This document shows positions 1-6,433 of a DNA stretch of 6,511 nt, one piece after another (within the stretch, counting starts at the first letter, position 1; each line of letters opens with the position of its first letter). The translations under genes and the position numbers were made by a program. The stretch covers positions 1-6,511 of the forward strand of contig JAISNW010000128.1 of the NCBI GenBank assembly GCA_031276055.1, read 5' to 3'. The notes under the pieces were generated by a model, which was not told the origin of the DNA, ran no database searches, and saw only the letters and a program-made list of their open reading frames with translations. The DNA is from Deferribacteraceae bacterium (GTDB lineage Bacteria > Chrysiogenota > Deferribacteres > Deferribacterales > JAISNW01).

Positions 1-2
1 CC

Positions 3-3000
3 CCAACAACATTTAACTTTTCTCCCTATAAAAATTACACCTTTATAGACCCTTATAGGCAGAGCAACTTCAGCCGTTATTATGACTATGTGAGGCTGCC
101 TGAAGCTCTAACCGATGATAAAGGGAAGGCAAACCTCCCTCTTGATCTCTCAACTTTCGGCAATGGGCTATACCTTCTACATGTTTCTGTGGAAGGCTTT
201 GAAGACGGCTCGGGCGATAGCGTTACCACAAACGCTTGGCAATATGTTTCCCCGCTAAAATACCTCGTGGGGCTTGAATATAATTCAAAGCTCTCCTACC
301 TAAAGAAGGGCGATGCTGCTAAGGTTAATTTTATCGCCATAAACCCAAATTTAGAAAAGATAGCGGTTGCAGACTTAACCTATCAGATAGTGGAAAAGAA
401 ACATCTTTCCCTCCTTGTTAGAAACCGCGACGGCACTTACGCTTTTCAATCAGCGCCGAGGGAAACTGTAGTTAGAGCCGATAAATTTGCGATAGATGCA
501 AAAGGTTCAGATTTTACAATACCAACAGACAGTGTGGGCAGCTACTACCTTAAAATTCTTGATCCTCAAGGCGCTATCCTTGCACGGGCAGACTTTTTTG
601 TTGCAGGGGATGCCAACCAAACCTTATCGCTCGATAAAAATGTGCAGCTGGACATAAAGCTGAATAAGGGTGAGTTCGCCGCGGGTGAAACCATTCAGGT
701 AAGCATCACAGCGCCTTACGAGGGCTTAGGGCTTATCACCATAGAAAAAGATAGGGTTTACGCCCATAAGTGGTTTGCCGCCAACTCTCTGTCTTCAGTG
801 CAGACTATAACTGTTCCGAGAGAACTTCGCGGCAACGGCTATGTGAGCGTATCTTTTATAAGAGGGAAGTATTCCCGCGAAATATTTATGCCGCCCCATG
901 TTTTTGCGGTGGCTCCGTTTAATATTGAAAAGAGCCGCTATATCACTGATGTTAAGCTGACTGTTCCAGATACCGCTAAACCGGGCGCCCCGCTCAATAT
1001 CGACTATACAGTCAGTAAAGATACTAAACTCTTAATATATGCTGTGGATGAAGGGATATTGCAGGTGGCGGATTACAGAACCCCTGATCCTCTCTCAGAT
1101 TTTCTACGGAAGATTGCCCTGCAAGTTACAACCCGCCAGACTGTCGGTCGTTTCCTCTCGGATTGGAGGGTGATAAGGGCGGCGACAGGGATAGGAGGCG
1201 ACGGGTTTAACGAAGAGGCGGCGGATCCGCTGGCGTCAAATTTAAACCCATTTAAGCGCAAAACAGAAGCTCCTGTAGTCTACTGGTCGGGAATATTTGA
1301 CGCCAAAGCAGGCAAAGGTTCTGTCAGCTATGATGTGCCGCCCTACTTCAACGGTTCTCTAAAAGTCTTTGCAGTGGCAGTCTCTGAAAGCTCTGTAGGA
1401 GTGGGCGCTAATTACCTTACTATCCGCGCTCCTATAATTATGCAGCCAAATATGCCGGTTGTTATGGCAAACGGCGATATTGCAGATGTCAGCGTCTCAC
1501 TCTCCAACAACCTCCAAGATAAACCGGACAATACCGTTTTTACTGTGGAGATTAAACCGAACGACCTCTTTACAGTTATAGGGGAGACTACGAGAGAGGT
1601 TGCCCTGCCTTACGGCTATGAAGGGCGGGCGGATTTTAGAGTGCAGGCGAAAGATAGTTTCGGCTCTGGAGAGCTCACCTTTACAGCCTCTGGAGGCGGC
1701 GAAAAGATGAGCATATCTGCAACAGCAAGCATCCGCCCTGCTACCGGCTACGCTACTGTTCTTACCACTGGAGTATCTGAAAGGGCGGATGTTGCTATAG
1801 CAGGCTTTTCAAGAGATATGTTCGGAGAGTTTGCATCTAGGGAAGTTGCCGCTTCTCATAGTCCATTGCTTATAAGCCGCGGTCTTTATAGATATTTAAT
1901 AGATTACCCGCATGGGTGCACGGAGCAGATAGTATCCCAATCCTTCCCATCTGTTATGATAAAAGGGAAGTTAGCCTTAGGCGGAGCAGGCGATCAAGAT
2001 AAGCTCTTTAATAATATGCTCAATATCCTCCGCTCTAGGCAGCTCTCCAACGGCGGATTTATGCTCTGGAACGGCGGCTGGCGGGAAGTTCACCCCTTTG
2101 CCACAATATACGCCATGCACTACCTAACAGAAGCAAAGGCAAATGGGCGTTTTGTGCCTCAAGACATTATGGACGGCGGTCTAAAGTGGCTGCAAAGCTA
2201 CACTTCCAAAGTAGCAAACGACCTGTATACCAATAGGCTGCAAGCCTACGCCGCTTATGTGCTCGCCCGAAACGGCGTTGTGGTCACCGCCTTTATAACC
2301 AACCTTGAAGAACGTCTAAAAGGTGTGAAAGATTGGCGTTCCAACGATATAGTGGTTTATATGGCGGGAATATATAAGCTGTTGCAGATGGACGAAAAAG
2401 CAGCAGATATGATCAGGAGCTTTGTGCCTGATACTGTATCGCGTTATAGGTTCTTTTCAGATTTTGACTCAAGCACTCTACGCAATTCAGTCTACCTATT
2501 CTTCCTTGGAAAACACTTTCCCGACATGATCTCAAAGATAGATGTGAAGATCGTGCTCAATCTGATTAACGCCATAGAAGACCAACACTACAGCACCATC
2601 TTATCAAGCTACAGCATATTAGCGCTCTACGCTCTTGCGGAGGCAACAGAGGGCAGCGACGATGGGCTCTCCATACTGCTTACACAAGCGGGGAAAGAGA
2701 CCGCCCTCAAGGTGGATGCTTCCGGGGAGTTTCCAACTGCAAGCTATACCGGTATAGCAGAGCGTCTTGCAGCAAAGACCGCAGAGCGGGGCAAGATGGG
2801 CTTTTTCTTAGTGGCTACGGAGCGGGGTTTTGATAAAGCTCTGCCGAAAGCTGAATCTAAAGGAATAGATATTACTAGGGCTTACTATGACGCCAGCGGC
2901 AAACCGAAAACAACCTTTAAGCAAGGCGATGATGTGGTAGTTCATCTAAGGTTGAAGACCAACGGCAACCGTGATATTATAGACAACGTGGCTATTATAG

Positions 3001-3284
3001 ACCTATTGCCTGGAGCTTTTGAAATGCAGAGCGCCTCCGTGTCCGCCCTTCAAAAACGGGCATACGGCGGAAGGTATGACAGCCGCCTCTTTGATTATGT
3101 TGATGTGCGCGAGGATCGCCTTGTCTTTTACGCCACCGTCACAAGAAACGTCAAAGAGTTCACCTACACATTAAAGGTTGTTTCAAAGGGCGAGTTCACC
3201 ATCCCGCCGGTATACGCTGCATCTATGTATGACCCTGTATACCGAGGCAACACCGGCGCAGATAAGGTAAAGGTGTCAGAGTAG
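3..3284 (+). CDS. Large bacterial alpha-2-macroglobulin, thioester type (5' end outside window)
   Basis: This is the C-terminal ~1093 residues of a bacterial alpha-2-macroglobulin, a family of envelope protease traps. The frame is open from base 3, so the GTG at 90 is only an internal codon; the signal peptide or lipobox and first macroglobulin domains lie upstream. In order I see macroglobulin-like beta domains (about 90-1030, including GLGLITIEKDRVYAHKWF near 726-779), the AVDEGIL motif (1041-1061), a conserved LNPFKRKTEAP stretch (near 1240-1275) leading into the A2M/MG7 domain, then the thioester domain. Its PHGCTEQ keeps the reactive Cys (1917-1919) and Gln (1926-1928). GGFMLWNGG (from 2052) belongs to the alpha-helical toroid. 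DLLPGAFE (3000-3023) and the ending with MYDP and GNTGADKV match the bacterial C-terminal MG10 domain. The family covalently captures proteases that cut its bait region. The common partner pbpC is not downstream. Family assignment is firm; the role is inferred. Confidence 0.93.
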   Translation, partial: PTTFNFSPYKNYTFIDPYRQSNFSRYYDYVRLPEALTDDKGKANLPLDLSTFGNGLYLLHVSVEGFEDGSGDSVTTNAWQYVSPLKYLVGLEYNSKLSYLKKGDAAKVNFIAINPNLEKIAVADLTYQIVEKKHLSLLVRNRDGTYAFQSAPRETVVRADKFAIDAKGSDFTIPTDSVGSYYLKILDPQGAILARADFFVAGDANQTLSLDKNVQLDIKLNKGEFAAGETIQVSITAPYEGLGLITIEKDRVYAHKWFAANSLSSVQTITVPRELRGNGYVSVSFIRGKYSREIFMPPHVFAVAPFNIEKSRYITDVKLTVPDTAKPGAPLNIDYTVSKDTKLLIYAVDEGILQVADYRTPDPLSDFLRKIALQVTTRQTVGRFLSDWRVIRAATGIGGDGFNEEAADPLASNLNPFKRKTEAPVVYWSGIFDAKAGKGSVSYDVPPYFNGSLKVFAVAVSESSVGVGANYLTIRAPIIMQPNMPVVMANGDIADVSVSLSNNLQDKPDNTVFTVEIKPNDLFTVIGETTREVALPYGYEGRADFRVQAKDSFGSGELTFTASGGGEKMSISATASIRPATGYATVLTTGVSERADVAIAGFSRDMFGEFASREVAASHSPLLISRGLYRYLIDYPHGCTEQIVSQSFPSVMIKGKLALGGAGDQDKLFNNMLNILRSRQLSNGGFMLWNGGWREVHPFATIYAMHYLTEAKANGRFVPQDIMDGGLKWLQSYTSKVANDLYTNRLQAYAAYVLARNGVVVTAFITNLEERLKGVKDWRSNDIVVYMAGIYKLLQMDEKAADMIRSFVPDTVSRYRFFSDFDSSTLRNSVYLFFLGKHFPDMISKIDVKIVLNLINAIEDQHYSTILSSYSILALYALAEATEGSDDGLSILLTQAGKETALKVDASGEFPTASYTGIAERLAAKTAERGKMGFFLVATERGFDKALPKAESKGIDITRAYYDASGKPKTTFKQGDDVVVHLRLKTNGNRDIIDNVAIIDLLPGAFEMQSASVSALQKRAYGGRYDSRLFDYVDVREDRLVFYATVTRNVKEFTYTLKVVSKGEFTIPPVYAASMYDPVYRGNTGADKVKVSE

Positions 3285-3319
3285 CGAAAACGTAATTTCA
3301 AGCGGTGTTTTACGAGCTC

Positions 3320-3367
3320 TTTTGCGCATGTTTTGCGTTTCGTTATTATCGCGAAACATGCGCAAAA
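3320..3367. repeat. Strong inverted repeat, 18-bp stem
   Basis: Left arm 3320-3337 and right arm 3350-3367 pair over 18 positions: 14 perfect pairs (TTTTGCGCATGTTT with AAACATGCGCAAAA), one T-G wobble, then three G-C pairs, around a 12-base loop. A competing smaller stem is possible, because GTTTCG (3337-3342) also complements CGAAAC (3352-3357). The left arm contains TTTTGCG twice, separated by CATG. The ends are U-rich before and A-rich after the stem, the reverse of an intrinsic terminator on either strand, so it is not a textbook one. It lies 35 bases after the macroglobulin stop. It could protect the mRNA 3' end, assist termination, or be a protein-binding palindrome. The pairing is directly visible; the function is unknown. 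Confidence 0.85.
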
Positions 3368-3382
3368 AGCGTTATAAATGGA

Positions 3383-3424
3383 GCTTGGGTTTTAAGGCTA
3401 TACTATACCCAGCATTTTTTATTA
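3383..3424 (+). terminator. Possible intrinsic terminator after the macroglobulin gene
   Basis: GCT-T-GGGT (3383-3390) can pair with ACCCAGC (3407-3413), giving a seven-pair stem with one bulged T and a 16-base loop. It is followed at once by ATTTTTTATTA (3414-3424). The order of stem then T-run fits rho-independent termination of the upstream transcript. The loop is large and the stem imperfect, so this is a moderate call. Confidence 0.4.
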
Positions 3425-3442
3425 CGCGGCAAGAGTTTTTTA

Positions 3443-3471
3443 TCGACAACACTATCTAATTCTGTTAGTAT
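3443..3471 (+). promoter_or_regulatory. Candidate sigma-70-type promoter for the rpmH operon
   Basis: TCGACA at 3443-3448 differs from the -35 consensus TTGACA at one position. It is separated by exactly 17 bases from TAGTAT at 3466-3471, which matches four of six bases of TATAAT. Transcription would start near 3478 and leave a leader of about 28 bases before rpmH. It lies downstream of the possible terminator, as expected for a new transcription unit. The assignment rests on consensus matching only. Confidence 0.45.
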
Positions 3472-3490
3472 ACCGTCCGATTAAATTTGT

Positions 3491-3496
3491 AAAGGA
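3491..3496 (+). promoter_or_regulatory. Ribosome binding site of rpmH
   Basis: AAAGGA lies nine bases before the ATG at 3506. It supports that start over the second in-frame ATG at 3521, which has no comparable purine-rich site at the right distance. Confidence 0.7.
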
Positions 3497-3505
3497 ACGG
3501 ATAAT

Positions 3506-3646
3506 ATGCAGCAACTTACCATGCGCAAACCGAGCAAACTAAAGAAAGTCCGCAAACAAGGTTTTCGCGCCCGTATGCAGAGCCGCAGTGGACGAGCTGT
3601 AATAAACAGGAGGCGGGCAAAGGGGCGCAAGAGGCTTGCTCTGTAA
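3506..3646 (+). CDS. rpmH: 50S ribosomal protein L34
   Basis: A 46-residue, very basic protein of the large ribosomal subunit. The diagnostic L34 core is clear: [16 protein letters not shown], then [18 protein letters not shown] at the C-terminus. Length is normal for the family (44-50 residues). The ATG at 3506 is chosen because AAAGGA precedes it at good spacing. The N-terminus reads [11 protein letters not shown], where most L34 proteins have a short MKRTYQPS-type start, so the usual aromatic-Gln pair before PS is replaced by Arg-Lys and the end is slightly extended. It is the first gene of the operon, and its last 11 bases overlap the start of rnpA in another frame. Confidence 0.96.
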   Translation: MQQLTMRKPSKLKKVRKQGFRARMQSRSGRAVINRRRAKGRKRLAL

Positions 3647-3992
3647 ACACCTTCGTTTGCACTCCGCCGATTTTAAGGCCTTTGCTAGATCACGGCGTTT
3701 CAGCTCTGAATATCTGAAAGCAGCGGTTGTTTATGCAGACGAGCGCAGGTGCGCTGTTGCGGTTGGAAAAAAGGTATCCCGCTTGGCTGTGCACCGCAAT
3801 AAGGTAAAAAGAAGGCTTAAATATCTGATCATGAAAAGCTATAAGAGTCTCCCGCAGAATGCTTGGGTGTTGTTTATAGCCCTTCCTGCTGTTGCGGCTC
3901 TCAGTTTTGATGAATTGGAGAAAGATTATAATATACTCATTCATCGCATCTGCACCGCAAAAAGCGGCCATCGTCCTTATAAAGCTGTATAA
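3636..3992 (+). CDS. rnpA: Ribonuclease P protein component (RnpA)
   Basis: This 118-residue basic protein is the protein subunit of RNase P, which helps the catalytic RNA remove 5' leaders from pre-tRNAs. The family signature [15 protein letters not shown] is complete (about residues 48-62), with the RNR-box residues Arg54, Asn55, Lys58 and Arg59. The N-terminal [11 protein letters not shown] corresponds to the usual RL...DF..F region that contacts the pre-tRNA leader. The TTG at 3636 is the first possible start after an in-frame stop at 3603 and gives normal length. The only close alternative, TTG at 3657, would cut into the conserved N-terminus. AAAGGGG at 3619-3625 is a fair ribosome binding site. 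The start overlaps rpmH by 11 bases, which suggests translational coupling. The 3' end overlaps yidD. Confidence 0.93.
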   Translation: MLCKHLRLHSADFKAFARSRRFSSEYLKAAVVYADERRCAVAVGKKVSRLAVHRNKVKRRLKYLIMKSYKSLPQNAWVLFIALPAVAALSFDELEKDYNILIHRICTAKSGHRPYKAV

Positions 3993-4176
3993 AAGGGCTC
4001 TCTCGCCGTATTTCGGCAACCAGTGCCGTTTTTACCCTACCTGCTCAACCTATGCTTTGGAGGCGTTTCAGCAGAGAGGTTTTTGCAAAGGGCTCTTGCT
4101 TACACTCTGGAGGATATTGCGTTGCAACCCTTTCAACCAAGGCGGATATGATCCGTTAGAACCGCCTAAACCGTGA
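3910..4176 (+). CDS. yidD: Membrane protein insertion efficiency factor YidD
   Basis: A small protein (88 residues from this start) that assists YidC-dependent membrane protein insertion and is thought to sit at the inner face of the cytoplasmic membrane through an amphipathic helix. The family core is intact: [29 protein letters not shown], then [15 protein letters not shown], with Cys39, Cys45 and Cys72 at conserved places. The start is uncertain. The ATG at 3910 is the only ATG, but lacks a good ribosome binding site and adds about 17 residues before the normal family start; a TTG at 3892 would add six more. The overlap with rnpA is 83 bases in a different frame. It lies between rnpA and yidC, its usual place. 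Confidence 0.93.
   Translation: MNWRKIIIYSFIASAPQKAAIVLIKLYKRALSPYFGNQCRFYPTCSTYALEAFQQRGFCKGLLLTLWRILRCNPFNQGGYDPLEPPKP
3917..3924 (+). promoter_or_regulatory. Shine-Dalgarno-like sequence inside the yidD 5' region
   Basis: GGAGAAAG is the best purine-rich site near the start of yidD, but it lies after the ATG at 3910. Only ATT, ATA and ATC codons follow it in the yidD frame (3925, 3928, 3931, 3943). A rare-codon start here would make a protein closer to the usual YidD length. It may equally be a chance feature of the rnpA coding sequence, where it encodes part of the DELEKDY region. Confidence 0.3.
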
Positions 4177-4233
4177 AAATAGGGTAAAAGGCAGAAGAAA
4201 AGATTATTATTTGTAAGGACATATATATCAAAA

Positions 4234-5739
4234 ATGGATAGAGATACCCTAGTCCGCACCATTCTATTGGTGATCATAAGCGCCGTCATCCTCTATGTGT
4301 GGCAGTATATGATCAATAAGACAGCGCCTGCTCCTATAGCTCAAACTCCTTCAGCGGCTGAAACAACAGATAAACCTGCCGCTGAAACCCCTAAGTTAAT
4401 ATCTGAAAGCCCTCCCCCTCTTGTTTCGCAAACCCGCCTCCTCCCTATTTCACGCGCACTATATGATATTATATTTGATGAAGCCGCCGGAGATATTGTA
4501 TCTGTCACCATGCTTGAATATGCTAAGAGCTCGCCCCCTCCAAAATTTACTACGGGCGGCGTTTCCCCTTATTTTTCACTGCGGACGGGGCTAGAAGGCG
4601 CTTATACTGCGGAATTTAATAAAGACGCCGTCACCTTTACCGCTGAAACTTCAGAGATTAGGGTTCAGAAGAGCTATATTCTAACAGACAGCTACAACAT
4701 CCCTATCGATATAAAGATAACAAACCTCACTGACGCCCCTATAGCCATCCCATTAAAAGCGCAGGTAGGACCTGGTCTAGGCGAGCAGATGGAATCAGGG
4801 GGCTATGTTTTTACAGGTTCTATGTTGGCAAAGGGGAAAGATATTGTAAAAGAAGATGAGGTGAAAAACCCTGTTGCTCTCGCAAATCCTGTATGGGGCG
4901 GCAATACCTCAAAATATTTCCTCTTTGCTGTAATAAACGGAGGGTGGGAAAAAGGAGAGATACGTCAGGTCGGAAATGAAACCGAAGTTGTTTTCACAAA
5001 CACTATAACAATCCCAGCATCTTCAGAGGTTTCAGTTCCTCCATTTTCTATATTTTCAGGACCTAAGGAGTATAAAAACCTCAAAAGTTTTAATGCGGGT
5101 TTGCAAGAATCTATAGATTACGGGATATTTTTCTTTATCGGCATCCCTATGACCACCTTTATGAATTTCGCTTATAGCTGGGTTCATAACTATGGGCTTG
5201 CTATAATAATCTTAACGATAATAGTTAAGATTATCACCCTCCCGCTCACCTTAAAGAGTATGCTCTCCATGCGCGGCATGGCAAAACTGCAGCCGGAGAT
5301 GAAGGCGTTGAAAGAAAAATACAAGGAAGAACCACAAAAGTTCAGCGCCGCGAGTATGGAGCTTTATAAAAAGCATAAGATTAACCCGCTCTCCGGCTGC
5401 TTGCCGATGCTTGTGCAGCTGCCTATATTCTTCGCCCTCTACAAATCGCTCCTTGTTTCTATAGAGTTGAAAGGTGCGCCGTTTTTTGGATGGATAAAAG
5501 ACCTATCCGCCCACGACCCTTATTATATAACCCCAATCCTTATGGGCGCATCTATGTTTATACAGCAGAAACTTACCCCGTCCACTGCAGATCCTACACA
5601 ACAGAAGATATTTATGATTATGCCTATCGTTTTTACCTTCTTTTTCTTGAAGTTCCAATCGGGGCTAGTTATATATTGGCTTACAAACAATATCTTATCC
5701 ATTGTGCAGCAGTGCATAATAAATAAAAAGTTGAAGTAA
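4234..5739 (+). CDS. yidC: Membrane protein insertase YidC/Oxa1 family, long Gram-negative form
   Basis: YidC inserts and folds inner-membrane proteins, alone or with SecYEG. The 501 residues begin with a membrane anchor (about 6-27), then an Ala/Pro/Thr-rich linker (about 30-65) and a periplasmic beta domain to about residue 290. The Oxa1 core follows, with membrane segments near 297-340, 388-410, 428-446 and 458-486. Signature stretches are NPLSGCLPMLVQLPIFFALY, DLSAHDPYYI.PILMG and PIVFTFFFLKFQSGL. The cytosolic charged hairpin is at about 340-385. Lys332 occupies the position of the functional Arg in the groove (Arg366 in E. coli), keeping the positive charge. AAGGA at 4215-4219 is 14 bases from the ATG, rather far, but the ATG gives a proper N-terminal anchor. 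The C-terminus is short, ending CIINKKLK. Confidence 0.96.
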   Translation: MDRDTLVRTILLVIISAVILYVWQYMINKTAPAPIAQTPSAAETTDKPAAETPKLISESPPPLVSQTRLLPISRALYDIIFDEAAGDIVSVTMLEYAKSSPPPKFTTGGVSPYFSLRTGLEGAYTAEFNKDAVTFTAETSEIRVQKSYILTDSYNIPIDIKITNLTDAPIAIPLKAQVGPGLGEQMESGGYVFTGSMLAKGKDIVKEDEVKNPVALANPVWGGNTSKYFLFAVINGGWEKGEIRQVGNETEVVFTNTITIPASSEVSVPPFSIFSGPKEYKNLKSFNAGLQESIDYGIFFFIGIPMTTFMNFAYSWVHNYGLAIIILTIIVKIITLPLTLKSMLSMRGMAKLQPEMKALKEKYKEEPQKFSAASMELYKKHKINPLSGCLPMLVQLPIFFALYKSLLVSIELKGAPFFGWIKDLSAHDPYYITPILMGASMFIQQKLTPSTADPTQQKIFMIMPIVFTFFFLKFQSGLVIYWLTNNILSIVQQCIINKKLK

Positions 5740-5763
5740 AGCCCCTTAAATGACTATTATTAT

Positions 5764-5770
5764 GGAGGAG
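5764..5770 (+). promoter_or_regulatory. Strong ribosome binding site of jag
   Basis: GGAGGAG ends four bases before the ATG at 5775, and its GGAGG core ends six bases before it. This is the strongest Shine-Dalgarno match in the window and fixes the jag start. Confidence 0.75.
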
Positions 5771-5774
5771 ATAT

Positions 5775-6428
5775 ATGCGCTATTTTGAAGTTGAAGGCGA
5801 TACGCCTGAAGAGATGTATGAACTGTTTTTAAGAGAGCAGAAGATCTCAGCAGAATTTGTCACTATGGAGGTTATTGAGCAAGGTTCTAAGGGAATTCTA
5901 GGTTTAGGCAGGAAGAGTGCAAAGGTTAAGATGATCTTTAACGATCAGGAGTTTTATAAACGGAAGATAAAGCTATTCCTCTCTGATCTTCTTACTAAAA
6001 CGGGTTTTAACGACTATCACATTGAAGTTAAAGAGAAACTCCCCAATATTTATATGGACATCCTTACAGATGAAGACGAGCAAGAGCTAGTAGGAAGAGG
6101 GGCGGCGGTTTTAGACAGCTTCCAATATATTATTGACAGGGTTTTCCGCCCAACAGATGAACTTCGCTTTTTAGTAGATGTAAATAATTATCGCTCGCGT
6201 GTTATCCCCCCGATAGTTGCTAAAGCGACAAAACTTGCCTATTCTGTGAAAAAGAGCGGCAAGCCCGCAAAACTTCAACCGCTCGCTGCCCTTGTTAGAA
6301 GGGAAGTCCACCTTGCAATAAAGCCTATCGCAGGGGTTACCACCCTAAGCAACGGCAACGGGGTGTTAAAGAGCATCTCCATACTGCCCGAGAGAAAGCC
6401 CGCATACCATTCAAGACATCGTCAGTAG
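5775..6428 (+). CDS. jag: Jag/KhpB-type RNA-binding protein (Jag_N, KH, R3H domains)
   Basis: A 217-residue cytoplasmic protein with the three-part Jag (KhpB, EloR) layout. Residues 1-52 are the Jag_N domain, with GSKGILGLGRKSAKVKM matching the usual GxKGFLGLFGxKPAxV. Residues about 78-135 are a type II KH domain, and about 137-205 an R3H domain with Arg175 and His179 of the R-x3-H motif in VRREVHLAI. In Firmicutes such proteins bind RNA and influence cell elongation; the role in Gram-negative relatives is not settled. The KH loop reads LVGRGAAVLDSFQY where the family usually has LIGKRGETLDALQY, so the second Gly of GxxG is Ala. The acidic Glu before the R3H Arg pair is Val. It lies 35 bases after yidC, its common neighbour, and has a strong ribosome binding site. 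Confidence 0.92.
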   Translation: MRYFEVEGDTPEEMYELFLREQKISAEFVTMEVIEQGSKGILGLGRKSAKVKMIFNDQEFYKRKIKLFLSDLLTKTGFNDYHIEVKEKLPNIYMDILTDEDEQELVGRGAAVLDSFQYIIDRVFRPTDELRFLVDVNNYRSRVIPPIVAKATKLAYSVKKSGKPAKLQPLAALVRREVHLAIKPIAGVTTLSNGNGVLKSISILPERKPAYHSRHRQ

Positions 6429-6433
6429 TAAAG

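Noticed and set aside
90..92. GTG at 90 as the start of the macroglobulin gene
   Set aside because: The frame stays open and family-like (for example the run before LPEALTD) back to base 3, there is no signal peptide after 90, and the domains expected upstream are missing, so the gene begins outside the window.
1073..1261. Minus-strand open frame of 62 codons
   Set aside because: It lies wholly inside the conserved macroglobulin coding sequence, has no recognisable motif and reads as a shadow of the real gene.
3320..3380. Palindrome read as a classic intrinsic terminator
   Set aside because: No T-run follows the stem on either strand; the bases after the right arm are A-rich on the + strand, and the same holds on the minus strand.
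3285..3505. Replication origin in the gap before rpmH
   Set aside because: The gene order suggests an origin may be near, but the gap holds only one near match to a DnaA box and no cluster, and dnaA is not adjacent.
3690..4019. Minus-strand open frame of 109 codons opposite rnpA and yidD
   Set aside because: Both genes on the + strand are clearly recognised; the opposite frame has no family resemblance or credible ribosome binding site.
4177..4233. Possible small gene or regulatory RNA between yidD and yidC
   Set aside because: The 57 bases are A-rich without a stem or open frame of note; only the distant AAGGA of yidC is visible.
4068..4289. Minus-strand open frame spanning the yidD-yidC junction
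   Set aside because: It is antisense to conserved YidD and YidC codons and has no independent support.
5490..5726. Overlapping open frames on both strands within the 3' end of yidC
   Set aside because: They cover the best conserved Oxa1 core of YidC and encode no recognisable sequence.
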